64,000 nucleotides of DNA from positions 1,736,001 through 1,800,000 of the forward strand of contig NZ_SHLD01000001.1 in assembly GCF_004217615.1 (NCBI RefSeq), in the 5' to 3' direction. Under the pieces are notes generated by a model. That model was not told the origin of the DNA. It worked only from the letters and a program-made list of their open reading frames with translations, and made no database searches. Of the stretch, positions 53,222 to 62,352 are shown piece after piece (position 1 is the first letter of the stretch; the number at the start of each line of letters is the position of its first letter). The DNA is from Micromonospora kangleipakensis (GTDB taxonomy: Bacteria > Actinomycetota > Actinomycetes > Mycobacteriales > Micromonosporaceae). A program made the position numbers and the translations under genes.

Positions 53222-53698
53222 ATGCACACCGTTCTCGTCCTCATCCACGCGGTCAGCGGTACCACCGGGCTGCTGCTCGCGCTGCCGATCCTCCTCGCCC
53301 CCAAGCGTCGCGGCCGGCACACCCTGCTCGGCCGCGTCTACGCGGTGGCCGCCGTCGGTCTCAGCCTGAGCGCGCTGGGGCTCTTCGCCCTCGACCCCGC
53401 CCGACTCTGGGGGCTGGCGATCCTCGGCGTGCTGACCCTGGGGTGGCTGCTCGGCGGGCTCTGGTTCGCCCGCCGCCGGCCGTGGGGCCTCGGCGGCCGG
53501 GGCTGGCGGGTGTGGCACCTGAACCTGATGGGCAGCACCGTGATCGCCTTCGTGACCGGCTTCGCCGTGCAGATGACCGACGGCAACCTGGTCGCCTGGC
53601 TCGCGCCCACAGCGATCGGCTCGGTGCTGATCGCCCGGCGTACCGCCCGGGAGCTGGCCCGCGCCCCCCGCCGGGTCGTGGTACGCGCGGCGGGATGA
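53222..53698 (+). CDS. DUF2306-like four-helix membrane protein
   Basis: A 158-residue integral membrane protein with four to five helices and conserved His/Arg positions of the DUF2306 type: VLIHAVSGTTGLLLALPIL, KRRGRHTLLGRVYAVAAVGL, GRGWRVWHLNLMGSTVIAFV. The G-RH-x-LGR-xY segment is the strongest family feature. Function unknown. The ATG at 53222 has GGGGAGGGG upstream. It is divergent from a PadR gene. Confidence 0.6.
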   Translation: MHTVLVLIHAVSGTTGLLLALPILLAPKRRGRHTLLGRVYAVAAVGLSLSALGLFALDPARLWGLAILGVLTLGWLLGGLWFARRRPWGLGGRGWRVWHLNLMGSTVIAFVTGFAVQMTDGNLVAWLAPTAIGSVLIARRTARELARAPRRVVVRAAG

Positions 53699-53749
53699 TC
53701 CCGCCCTCCGGGCCAGGCCCGGCGCCCGCCCCGATAGGCTGGCGGCGCT

Positions 53750-54922
53750 ATGGATTCCCGTACCGGACTGCCTGTTGTCGGCATGGTGGGCGGCGGTCAG
53801 CTGGCCCGGATGACCCACCAGGCCGCGATCGCCCTCGGCCAGTCGCTGCGCGTGCTGGCGCTCGCCCCCGACGACGGCGCCGCGCTGGTAGCGGCCGACG
53901 TCCAGTACGGCGACCACACCGACCTCGCGGCGCTGCGCACCTTCGCCAAGGGCTGCGACGTGGTCACCTTCGACCACGAACACGTGCCGACCGAGCACAT
54001 CCGCGCCCTCGCCGCCGAGGGGGTGAAGCTCTTCCCCCCGGCCGACGCGCTGCTGCACGCGCAGGACAAGCGGGTGATGCGTGAGCGCCTCGGTGAGCTG
54101 GGCGCGCCGAACCCGGCCTGGCGACCGGTCGTCGAGCCGGCCGACCTGGTCGCCTTCGGTGACGAGGTCGGCTGGCCGGTGGTGCTGAAGGCGGCCCGGG
54201 GCGGCTACGACGGACGCGGCGTCTGGCTGATCGACGACGCGGCGCAGGCCGCCGAGCTGGGCTCGACCCTGCTGGCCGGGGGCACCTCGCTGATCGTCGA
54301 GGAGCGGGTGGCGCTGCGCCGGGAGTTGGCGGTGCAGGTCGCGCGCTCGCCGTTCGGCCAGGTGGCCGCGTACCCGGTGGTGGAGACCGTGCAGCGGGAC
54401 GGGATCTGCGTGGAGGTGCTGGCTCCCGCTCCGGACCTGCCCGAGGAGCTGGCCGTCGCCGCCCAGCAGCTCGCCATCGACCTGGCCACCGCGCTCGACG
54501 TGGTCGGCCTGCTCGCGGTGGAGCTCTTCGAGACCCCCACCGGGCTGGTGGTCAACGAGCTGGCGATGCGTCCGCACAACTCGGGGCACTGGACCATCGA
54601 GGGCGCCCGGACCTCCCAGTTCGAACAGCACCTGCGGGCGGTGCTCGACTACCCGATGGGGGACACCTCGCTGACCGCGCCGGTGGTGGTGATGGCGAAC
54701 GTGCTCGGCGGCGAGCCGGGCGGGATCTCCATCGACGAGCGGCTGCACCACCTCTTCGCCGCCGAGCCGGGCGCCAAGGTGCACCTGTACGGCAAGCAGG
54801 TGCGCCCCGGCCGCAAGATCGGGCACGTCACGGTGCTCGGGGACGACCTGGACGACGTACGGGCGCGGGCCGCGCGGGCCGCCCGCTGGCTGCGCGAGGG
54901 ACACAGTGAGCGCGAGGAGTGA
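53750..54922 (+). CDS. purK: 5-(carboxyamino)imidazole ribonucleotide synthase
   Basis: A 390-residue ATP-grasp enzyme that turns AIR, bicarbonate and ATP into N5-CAIR in purine synthesis. Start region [21 protein letters not shown], then the ATP-grasp motifs [38 protein letters not shown] and [20 protein letters not shown]. The last residues (SEREE) and the stop are encoded inside a coupler repeat, so the C-terminus has been altered by that repeat, and purK overlaps the repeat frame leading into purE. Confidence 0.95.
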   Translation: MDSRTGLPVVGMVGGGQLARMTHQAAIALGQSLRVLALAPDDGAALVAADVQYGDHTDLAALRTFAKGCDVVTFDHEHVPTEHIRALAAEGVKLFPPADALLHAQDKRVMRERLGELGAPNPAWRPVVEPADLVAFGDEVGWPVVLKAARGGYDGRGVWLIDDAAQAAELGSTLLAGGTSLIVEERVALRRELAVQVARSPFGQVAAYPVVETVQRDGICVEVLAPAPDLPEELAVAAQQLAIDLATALDVVGLLAVELFETPTGLVVNELAMRPHNSGHWTIEGARTSQFEQHLRAVLDYPMGDTSLTAPVVVMANVLGGEPGGISIDERLHHLFAAEPGAKVHLYGKQVRPGRKIGHVTVLGDDLDDVRARAARAARWLREGHSEREE

Positions 54923-54962
54923 GCTTGCGAGCCCCGCAGTCGCGAACGAGAGGAAGGCCAGC
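54906..54962 (+). repeat. Coupler repeat, copy C, at the purK-purE junction
   Basis: A 57-bp unit beginning GTGAGCGCGAGGA and containing CCCGCAGTCGCGAACGA. The GTG at 54906 overlaps the purK tail by 17 bp and its 19 codons ([19 protein letters not shown]) run without a stop into purE in frame. Confidence 0.75.
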
Positions 54963-55454
54963 GTGAGCACCGTCGGAGTGATCATGGGCAGCGACTCCGA
55001 CTGGCCGACCATGAAGGCCGCCGCCGAGGTGCTGGACGAGTTCGAGGTGCCGTACGAGGTCGCGGTGATCTCGGCGCACCGCACGCCGGTCAAGATGATC
55101 GAGTACGGCCGGAACGCCGCCGACCGCGGCCTCAAGGTGATCATCGCTGGTGCGGGCGGCGCCGCCGCCCTGCCCGGCATGGTCGCCTCGGTCACCCCGC
55201 TGCCGGTGATCGGCGTGCCGGTGCCGCTCAAGTATCTCGACGGGATGGACTCGCTCCTGTCCATTGTGCAGATGCCGGCTGGCGTGCCCGTGGCCACCGT
55301 GTCGATCGGCAACGCCCGCAACGCCGGGCTGCTCGCCGTGCGCATCCTGGCCGCCTCGGACCCGGCGCTGCTGAAGCGGATGGCCGCTTACCAGGCGGGC
55401 CTGGCGGAGCTGGTCGCCGAGAAGGACGCCGCGCTCCGCGCCTCCCTCGGCTGA
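54963..55454 (+). CDS. purE: 5-(carboxyamino)imidazole ribonucleotide mutase
   Basis: A 163-residue class I PurE that converts N5-CAIR to CAIR. Conserved: [51 protein letters not shown] and the [14 protein letters not shown] end region. The GTG at 54963 gives the standard length. An in-frame GTG at 54906, inside the coupler repeat, would add 19 non-homologous residues; which start is used needs N-terminal data. Pairs with purK just upstream. Confidence 0.95.
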   Translation: MSTVGVIMGSDSDWPTMKAAAEVLDEFEVPYEVAVISAHRTPVKMIEYGRNAADRGLKVIIAGAGGAAALPGMVASVTPLPVIGVPVPLKYLDGMDSLLSIVQMPAGVPVATVSIGNARNAGLLAVRILAASDPALLKRMAAYQAGLAELVAEKDAALRASLG

Positions 55455-55500
55455 CCCACCCAGCCAGGTCCACCGCCGTGCCCGGGACCGCCCTGCCGGC

Positions 55501-55580
55501 GCTCACGGTCCCGGCCGGCCCGCCGCGCCGCGCTCACGGTCCCGGCCGGCCCGCCGCGCTCACGGTCCCGGCCAGCCCGC
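55501..55580. repeat. Three direct repeats after purE
   Basis: GCTCACGGTCCCGGCCGGCC-type units start at 55501, 55532 and about 55558, the last one shortened, each followed by CCCGCCGCGC-like sequence. They fill most of the gap between convergent purE and the giant membrane protein gene. Confidence 0.6.
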
Positions 55581-55619
55581 TCTGCGCAACACGGCAGTCA
55601 CGCCGCATGGCCCTCCGAC

Positions 55620-58600
55620 TCATCGCATGCCGCGCAGGGCGGTCTGCAGGCGCTCCTGGGCGCGGCGGCGGCGTTCGTTGCTCGCCCCGAGCACCAGCAG
55701 CACGAAGCCGAACGGGATCAGCACCAGCCACGGCCCGAGGCTGAACAACGCGTGCACCGCCGCGATCGCGGTGACCGTGGCGCCCACGATCACCGGCGCC
55801 TGCTGCCGGCTGGTCGAGCCGAAGATCAGCACCGCCACCGCGCCGAGCAGGAGCAGCACCTGCCGCAGCATGCTGGAATCGGTGGCCAGCACGATGGCCA
55901 GGGTCGGCACGAACGCGCCCACCAACGCCGGTCCGTACGCGATCCAGCTCGACAGGTCCGGCCGGTGGCGCAGTTCGATCACCCCCACCACCAGGGCGAG
56001 CGCGGCGAACGGCAGCGTGTACGCCTCGGGCAGCGCCACGTCGGCCACCCGCATCATGATCCACCAGGCGCTGATCTCGCAGGCCACCACCGCCCAGAAC
56101 AGGATCCGCCGCTCCACCGGCCGCCGGCCCGGCCGGCCCGCGGCCACCCCGAGGACGGCGCCCCAGGCGGCCAGCAGCGCCGCGATGTGCCGGGGGGAGT
56201 CGAAGGCCAGGGCCAGCGCGATGAGGGCGGCGGCGTACCCGCTCCACTCCACGGTGGCCGCCTCCCGGTACGCCTCCGGGCGGCGCAGCCGGGGCAGCGT
56301 GGCGGCGAAGACCTGCAGCGCCGCCCCCACCGCCAGCACGCCGAACGCGGACCAGACGGCGGCCAGCCCGACCACCAGGCCGAGGGTGAGCACGAAGAGC
56401 TGCGCCATCAGCGAGGCGAAGAGCCAGCCGAGGATGCGGGCCCGCTGCGTGGTGCCGAAGAGCGCGGCGACCACGCCGACGCCGACCGCCCCGCCCAGCG
56501 TGAAGAGGGTCAGCTCCCGGGTGGCGAGGCTGCCGGCCAGCCCGGCGCCACCGGCGGCCAGCCCGATCGCGAAGACCAGCACCCGGGCCACCCGCAGCGA
56601 CCGCGCCGGCTCGACCAGCGGCGGTGGCGGGGTCAGGGCCAGCCCGAGCATCGAGATGGTGAAGACCATCAGCCCGGCGAGCGCGCTCTCCGGCCAGCCG
56701 TGGCCGAGCGCCACCGGGGTGATCAGCAGGGTGACCGCGGCGCCGGGCAGCACCACCGGCACGGCCCGGGACCGCCGGCCGCCGCTGAACCCGGTGGCGG
56801 CGAGCGCGGCGGTCACGGTGAGCAGCAGCGCGGTCAGCACGTGTGTCGGGTCGATCGCGTCCGCCGGCGGGGTGAGCAGCTCCGGCGGCGGCCCCTGCCA
56901 GACGCGGGACAGCGACCGGAACGGCTCGACCAGCGCTACCAGCAGCGGCGGCGCGAGCGTCACCAGCGCCAGCGTGGTGGGCAGCACCGCCGCGGCGAGT
57001 GCCCCGGCCGCCGGGCTGACCCGCCAGCGCCGCTCCGCCCCGTCGTCCGGCAACCGGCGCAGCGCCCCGTCCAGCAGCACCGACCAGCGGCGTACCGGCC
57101 GGGCCGAGCCGGTCGGCGGGGTGGTGGCCGCCCGGACCAGTTCGGCGAGCACGCCGAGCAGCGCCGCCGCGGCCGCGTACACCCCGGAGGGCAGGCCGGT
57201 GACGATCGCGGCCACCGCGCTGACCGTCGCGCCCCCGACCACGGCCACGCTCACGTACGGCAGGTACTGCGGGACCTGCCGGCGGACCACCGCCACCGCG
57301 GCCAGGCCGAGGCTGGACGCGGCCAGCGCGGCGGTGACCACCACCTGCGGGGAATGCTCGAACTCGGCGGCCAGGGCCGCCACCGCGCCGGGGAGCGCGA
57401 GCAGGGCGGCGCCCGCCGCCGCGCCGCCCACCTGCACCAGGTGCGGCGGCATCCCGTCGGTCTCGATGTCCTCCACCAGCGGCGGCGCGAGGCTCCGGGC
57501 CAGGGCGGCCACCACCACGCCGATCAGCGCGATGCTGCCGAGCGCCAGCGCGGTGGTCCACGGCCGGACCAGCCCGGCGCCGGCCGCGTGCAGGGCGACG
57601 ACCCCGGCCACCGTGGCCCGGGACAGCGCCGCCCGTGGGTCGATCGCCGCGACCGCCGCCATGCCGAAGATCGTGGCGACCGTGGCGCCCACCAGCACCG
57701 GCGACCACCAGGGCAGGTCGAAGGCGGCCGGGGTGCCGATGGTGGCCAGCACGACGGCGACGCCCGCCACGTCGTATTTCCAGGGCGTCGGCAGCAGGAT
57801 GCCGGCGGCGACGGCCAGCAGCGCCAGCGCGACGGGCGCCTGCCAGGTCGCCCCGCCGGTCGGCGCGGCCGGCCAGCCGGTCAGGTCGCCGGCCCAGATC
57901 GGCCCCGGGGTGGCCAGCACGCCGACCCCGCCGCGCAACGCGGTCCAGCCGGCGATCAGGCCGATCAGCGTGCCGCCGACGGTGATGCCGAGGATCGGTC
58001 CGCGCCGCCACTCCTCGGGCATCGCCCGCGCCGCGACGGCGACCACCAGCACCAGCGCGGCCGCCACCACGAGCTGCCCACCGGGCGCGAGCACGGCGGC
58101 GATCCGGGCCAGGGTGGCGATCAGCGCCACGGTGGTCGCGGCGGCGGCCAGGTCGGACCCGTCCAACGAGAGGTCGGGGCGGCGACCCCGGTCGATGGAC
58201 GGGGCGAGGAAGAGCAGCACCGCGGCGACGAGCAGCAGCGCGCCCACCCAGGCGTCGGCGCTGGTAGTGCCGGGCGCGCCGAACGCGGCCGCGGCGACCG
58301 CCAGCGCGCCGAGCCCGGTCCCCACGGCGTGCGGCAGGCTGAGGTGCCGCTGCGCCACCTGGCGGATCGCGGCGTAGCCGAGGGTGACGCAGACGCCGAG
58401 GAAGCTCGCGGCGAGCACCGGGACGGTGACCTCGCGCAGGCTCGCCGGGGTGGGCGTCGGGTCGGTGGGCACCGTGGCGGCGACGAACGCGGCCACCGCC
58501 CCCGGCAGCGCGAACGCCGCCCCGCCGGCGGCCCAGCCGGAGACCGTCTCCGCCGCGGCCGGGGCGATACTCAGCCGGGGCGCGAGCGAGACCAGCGCGC

Positions 58601-60524
58601 CGGTCAGGAAGAGCGTGGTCAGCGCGGCGGCGGTCAGCGCCGGGCGGGAGAGCGCCGCCCCGGCGCCGAACAGGCCCAACCCGGTCGCGGTGACCGCGTG
58701 CACCACGGCGGAACGTCCGCTGTCCGCGGAGAGTCCCAGCACGCCGACGCCCACCGCGGTCAGCAGCATCGGCCAGGGCGCGGCCGTCCAACCCAGACCG
58801 AGCGAGGCCGGTACGGCGAGCGCGGTCAGCGCTGCCCCGAGCACCGCGAACTCGCGCCGGATCTCCGGTGGCAGGGCGACCACCGCGGCGACGGTCAGCA
58901 GGAAGGCGCTCGCGGCGAGCTGCCAGCCGGTCGGGCCGACCGCCGCCGCCAGCGTGGCGTGCCACCGGTCCAGGTCCGCCGCCCAGGCGGGCAGCGCCGC
59001 CCGGACCGGCGCCAGCCCGGCCCGCAGCGCGCCGCCGGCCACCACCAGGCCGCTGACCGTGAGGGCCACGGCCGAGGCGAGCTGTGGCCCGCGCCGGGCC
59101 GCCTCCGGTACGGCCCGCACGGCCAGCCCGGTGAGCGTGATCACCGCCGCGATGAGCAGCAGCGACCGGCCGGGGAAGGCGACCGAGGCGATCCGGCCCA
59201 GCGCGCCGATCACCGCGAGGGTGACGATGCCGGCGCCGACGTCCGGCAGCGGCGCTCGACGCAGCACCAGCGTCCCGGCCAGCCCCACCAGCGCGGCGAG
59301 CAGCAGCACCGCGCCCGTGCCGGTGGCGACCGGCACCGTGTCGGCGCGCAGCAGCGCGGTGACCGCGTACGCCAGGGCGACCGCGACCGCCGCACCGTGC
59401 AGCACCCAGGTCAGCTCGCCCAGCCAGGGCACCGGCCGGACCGGTCCGGGCGCCGGGGCATCCGGCGCCTCCGCGCCGAGCACCTCGGCGGGCTCCTCGG
59501 GGTCCCCCTCCGGGCGGCCCTCGGCGGCGCGCTGCCTGGGTGGCGTCGCCGGTGGCGGGGTGGGCAGGTTGCGCCGGACCGGCCGCTCGACGACCACCGC
59601 CGAGCGGGCCAGGGCGAGGTCGACCACGGCGACCGCGGTCAGCGCCAGCGCCCAGCCGGTCGGCCCGGTGATCCGGTCGTACGCCAGCAGCGGCAGCACC
59701 GGCTGGGCGGCGAGCACGGTGGCGAAGCGCGGCGCGCGCAGCCCGGTCCCGCGGGCGTACCCGAAGGACACCAGGGTGGTCACCAGGAAGATCGACCCGG
59801 CGAAGACCGCGCCCGAGGCGCCGCCGCCGATCCGGTCGACCGCCCAGAGCGCGTACCCGGCCAGCGGCACCAGCAGCAGGCCGACCGCGGCGATCGTCTC
59901 GGCGGTCGAGGTGAGGCCGCGGCGCGCCAGCACCGGCGGGGCGAGCAGCATCAGCACCGTCGCGACCAGCAGCACGCCCAGCCGGGCCAACGCGTCCATC
60001 GAGCTGGTGGCGACCGCGGCGAAGACCACCGCGGCCACGCCGAGCAGCAGCGCGCCGAGCCCCAGGGGGATGTTCTGCACCTCGCGGGAGGAGGCCTCCG
60101 GCGGGTGCTCCGGGTCGTCCACGTCGAGCCAGTGCGCGGTGGACCGGGGCGGCGGCGGTGGGAGGTCGTCCGGGCCGGGTGGCGGGGTGCCCTGCCGGGG
60201 CACCCGGGGCGGCGCGCCGGTGGCGGCCGTCGGCGGGCGGCGGCCCGTCCGGCGGCGCAGCACCCGGCGGGGCCGGGTGGCCTGCTTGATGCGTTCCTCA
60301 CCGGCGTGCGCGAGGATGTCCCGCTGGAAGAGGGCGGCCTGCATCTTGGCGGCGATCTGCCGTTGCTCGCGGGCGATCTCGGCGTCCCGCGCCTTCATCT
60401 CCGCGATCGAGCGCTCGATCTCCGCCAGGTGCTCGGCCCACTGCGGCTGGTCGGCCCCGCAGTGCGGGCAGATGATGGCCGGCTTGATCTCCCGCCCGCA
60501 CGAGGCGCATCTGAAGGTCTGCAC
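55620..60524 (-). CDS. Giant polytopic membrane protein with SCO7613 C-terminal domain
   Basis: A 1634-residue protein. Residues 1-25 form a zinc ribbon (C6, C9, C19, C22: RCASCG...CPHCGAD), residues ~27-75 a charged coiled coil (AEIERSIAEMKARDAEIARE), ~75-130 a Pro/Arg-rich linker. From ~140 to the end the chain is a series of hydrophobic helices, about 45 by eye, in repeated blocks such as ALAVAAAAFGAPGTTSADAW and LILAAVSLGL-like segments, broken by a second Pro/Glu-rich linker near 330. It matches the SCO7613-type family of actinomycetes, whose function is unknown. No transporter or enzyme motif is evident. Stop 55620 is convergent with purE. Confidence 0.75.
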   Translation of the reverse strand: MQTFRCASCGREIKPAIICPHCGADQPQWAEHLAEIERSIAEMKARDAEIAREQRQIAAKMQAALFQRDILAHAGEERIKQATRPRRVLRRRTGRRPPTAATGAPPRVPRQGTPPPGPDDLPPPPPRSTAHWLDVDDPEHPPEASSREVQNIPLGLGALLLGVAAVVFAAVATSSMDALARLGVLLVATVLMLLAPPVLARRGLTSTAETIAAVGLLLVPLAGYALWAVDRIGGGASGAVFAGSIFLVTTLVSFGYARGTGLRAPRFATVLAAQPVLPLLAYDRITGPTGWALALTAVAVVDLALARSAVVVERPVRRNLPTPPPATPPRQRAAEGRPEGDPEEPAEVLGAEAPDAPAPGPVRPVPWLGELTWVLHGAAVAVALAYAVTALLRADTVPVATGTGAVLLLAALVGLAGTLVLRRAPLPDVGAGIVTLAVIGALGRIASVAFPGRSLLLIAAVITLTGLAVRAVPEAARRGPQLASAVALTVSGLVVAGGALRAGLAPVRAALPAWAADLDRWHATLAAAVGPTGWQLAASAFLLTVAAVVALPPEIRREFAVLGAALTALAVPASLGLGWTAAPWPMLLTAVGVGVLGLSADSGRSAVVHAVTATGLGLFGAGAALSRPALTAAALTTLFLTGALVSLAPRLSIAPAAAETVSGWAAGGAAFALPGAVAAFVAATVPTDPTPTPASLREVTVPVLAASFLGVCVTLGYAAIRQVAQRHLSLPHAVGTGLGALAVAAAAFGAPGTTSADAWVGALLLVAAVLLFLAPSIDRGRRPDLSLDGSDLAAAATTVALIATLARIAAVLAPGGQLVVAAALVLVVAVAARAMPEEWRRGPILGITVGGTLIGLIAGWTALRGGVGVLATPGPIWAGDLTGWPAAPTGGATWQAPVALALLAVAAGILLPTPWKYDVAGVAVVLATIGTPAAFDLPWWSPVLVGATVATIFGMAAVAAIDPRAALSRATVAGVVALHAAGAGLVRPWTTALALGSIALIGVVVAALARSLAPPLVEDIETDGMPPHLVQVGGAAAGAALLALPGAVAALAAEFEHSPQVVVTAALAASSLGLAAVAVVRRQVPQYLPYVSVAVVGGATVSAVAAIVTGLPSGVYAAAAALLGVLAELVRAATTPPTGSARPVRRWSVLLDGALRRLPDDGAERRWRVSPAAGALAAAVLPTTLALVTLAPPLLVALVEPFRSLSRVWQGPPPELLTPPADAIDPTHVLTALLLTVTAALAATGFSGGRRSRAVPVVLPGAAVTLLITPVALGHGWPESALAGLMVFTISMLGLALTPPPPLVEPARSLRVARVLVFAIGLAAGGAGLAGSLATRELTLFTLGGAVGVGVVAALFGTTQRARILGWLFASLMAQLFVLTLGLVVGLAAVWSAFGVLAVGAALQVFAATLPRLRRPEAYREAATVEWSGYAAALIALALAFDSPRHIAALLAAWGAVLGVAAGRPGRRPVERRILFWAVVACEISAWWIMMRVADVALPEAYTLPFAALALVVGVIELRHRPDLSSWIAYGPALVGAFVPTLAIVLATDSSMLRQVLLLLGAVAVLIFGSTSRQQAPVIVGATVTAIAAVHALFSLGPWLVLIPFGFVLLVLGASNERRRRAQERLQTALRGMR

Positions 60525-60634
60525 GACACCCCTCCGTCCGGCCGGCCCGCAGTGTGGACCTCCACTGTCGAAGCATGCCCTGACCGGGCGCGGATTTCGA
60601 CAGTTGCCGCCGCGTCGGGGGCAACAAAAAGAAG

Positions 60635-60667
60635 CGGCCGGCCGTGGAGCAGCTCCACGGCCGGCCG
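60635..60667 (-). terminator. Intrinsic terminator of the UDP-glucose dehydrogenase gene
   Basis: A 16-bp perfect inverted repeat (60635-60650 with 60652-60667) begins 18 bp past the stop. On the minus strand it is followed by CTTCTTTTTGTTGCC, a T-rich tail that is rare in this genome. Confidence 0.85.
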
Positions 60668-60684
60668 TACGCGTCGGGTCGGGG

Positions 60685-62112
60685 TCAGGGGCGGCCCATG
60701 CCGCGGTACTCCCAACCCGCCTGGGTCCACAGTGTGGAGTCGAGACAGTTGCGCCCGTCGACCACCTTCCGGCCCTGCACCAGCTCGCCCAGGGCGACCG
60801 GGTCCGCGTTGCGGAACTCGGCCCACTCGGTGAGCACGCAGACCAGGTCGGCGCCGCTGACGGCGTCGGTGATGGCCTCCTCGTACGTCAGCTCGGGCAC
60901 CGCCCGGCGGGCGTTCTCGGTGCCCTGCGGGTCGAAGACGTGCACGTCGGCCCCGGCCTTGCCGAGCAGCGAGGCGACCGCGAGCGCCGGGGCGTCCCGG
61001 ACGTCGTCGGTGTTCGGCTTGAAGGTGGCGCCGAGCACGGCGATCCGGGTGCCGGAGAGGTCCGGCCCGGCCGGGCCGGAGCGGCGGCCGAGCAGCTCGG
61101 CGGCGAGCTGGACCACCCGGGTCCGGCGGCGCAGGTTGATCAGGTCGACCTCGTGCAGGAAGCGCAGCGCCTCGCCGGCACCGAGCTCCTGCGCGCGGGC
61201 CTGGAAGGCCCGGATGTCCTTGGGCAGGCAGGCGCCGCCGAAGCCCAGACCGGCCTGAAGGAAGCGGTTGCCGATCCGGGGGTCGTACCCGATCGAGCGG
61301 GCCAGCTGGGTGACGTCGCCGCCGGCGGCCTCGCAGACCTCGGCCATCGCGTTGATGAAGGAGATCTTGGTGGCCAGGAAGGCGTTCGCGGCGACCTTGA
61401 CCAGCTCGGCGGTGGCGAAGTCGGTGACCACCAGGGGGACCTCGCGGTCCTCGGTGGCGGCCAGGTCGAAGACGCCCTTGTGGGCGGCGTAGAGCATGCC
61501 GTTGGCCCACTCGCTCTTGACGCCGACCACGATCCGGTTGGGGCGCAGCACGTCGTCGACGGCGAAGCCCTCCTGGAGGAACTCGGGGCTCCACGCCACC
61601 TCGACGCCGAGGTCGGCGGGGGTGTGCTTGCCGACCAGCTGCTCGACCCACTCGGCGGTGCCGACCGGGACGGTGGACTTGCCGACGATCAGCGCCTTGC
61701 GGGTCAGGTGCTGGGCCAGGCTGGTCACCGACTGCTCGACGTACGACAGGTCGGCGCCCATGCCGTCGGCGCGCTGCGGGGTGCCCACGCAGATGAAGTG
61801 CACGTCGCCGAACTCGGCGGTCTCCGCGATGTCGGTGCTGAACCGCAGCCGGCCGGCGGCGAGGTTGCGCCGCAGCAGCTCGTCCAGGCCGGGCTCGTGG
61901 ATCGGCACCTCGCCGGCGTTCAGCTTGGCGATCTTGTCGGCGTCGACGTCGAAGCCGAGCACCTCGTAGCCGAGCTCCGCGTAGCAGATGGCGTACGTCG
62001 CACCGAGGTAGCCGGTGCCGAGAAAGGTCACCCGGGGCCGGGCCGCGCCGGATGGCGGGGTCACCGCGGCGATGGCCGGCACCGGCTGGGTGTTCGGGTA
62101 GGGGATCGTCAC
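60685..62112 (-). CDS. UDP-glucose/GDP-mannose dehydrogenase family protein (UDP-glucose 6-dehydrogenase)
   Basis: A 475-residue NAD-dependent four-electron dehydrogenase making UDP-glucuronate for cell-envelope sugars. NAD motif VTFLGTGYLGATYAICYAEL; catalytic Cys in LGFGGACLPKDIRAF; central helix TDFATAELVKVAANAFLATK; C-terminal UDP-binding segment GTRIAVLGATFKPNTDDVRD. A GDP-mannose or UDP-ManNAc substrate is less likely from the GGACLPKD type. The GTG at 62112 has GGAG 8 nt upstream; a longer start at 62235 would add a 41-residue low-complexity tail. It is divergent from the acyl-CoA dehydrogenase. Confidence 0.9.
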   Translation of the reverse strand: MTIPYPNTQPVPAIAAVTPPSGAARPRVTFLGTGYLGATYAICYAELGYEVLGFDVDADKIAKLNAGEVPIHEPGLDELLRRNLAAGRLRFSTDIAETAEFGDVHFICVGTPQRADGMGADLSYVEQSVTSLAQHLTRKALIVGKSTVPVGTAEWVEQLVGKHTPADLGVEVAWSPEFLQEGFAVDDVLRPNRIVVGVKSEWANGMLYAAHKGVFDLAATEDREVPLVVTDFATAELVKVAANAFLATKISFINAMAEVCEAAGGDVTQLARSIGYDPRIGNRFLQAGLGFGGACLPKDIRAFQARAQELGAGEALRFLHEVDLINLRRRTRVVQLAAELLGRRSGPAGPDLSGTRIAVLGATFKPNTDDVRDAPALAVASLLGKAGADVHVFDPQGTENARRAVPELTYEEAITDAVSGADLVCVLTEWAEFRNADPVALGELVQGRKVVDGRNCLDSTLWTQAGWEYRGMGRP

Positions 62113-62352
62113 GCCTGTTTCTCCGCTCGCACTGGCGGCGCTTCCTTGCGTCGCGTTCGGCTGCGGCGCCTGGCCGGGCACCGGTTTGGGGGGACGTTCT
62201 GTGGTCGCCGGTCGGCGTCGACGCCTGTCACGCACGAGCCTACGCGGCGGTAGGGAGCACCAGAACCCCGGTCGCTATCCTGCACTTTGCGCGGTCGGCG
62301 GTTCTCAGGCGCTACAGACTGGGCATGATAGCGGTGAAGGGGAGGGGCCAAC

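Noticed and set aside
55752..60833. A 1693-codon + strand open frame opposite the giant membrane gene, and another (58384-62253)
   Set aside because: They are antisense shadows. The minus strand has the hydrophobic helix pattern, zinc ribbon and start; the + frames are low-complexity Arg/Gly/Pro/Ala strings with no domain and no start signal.
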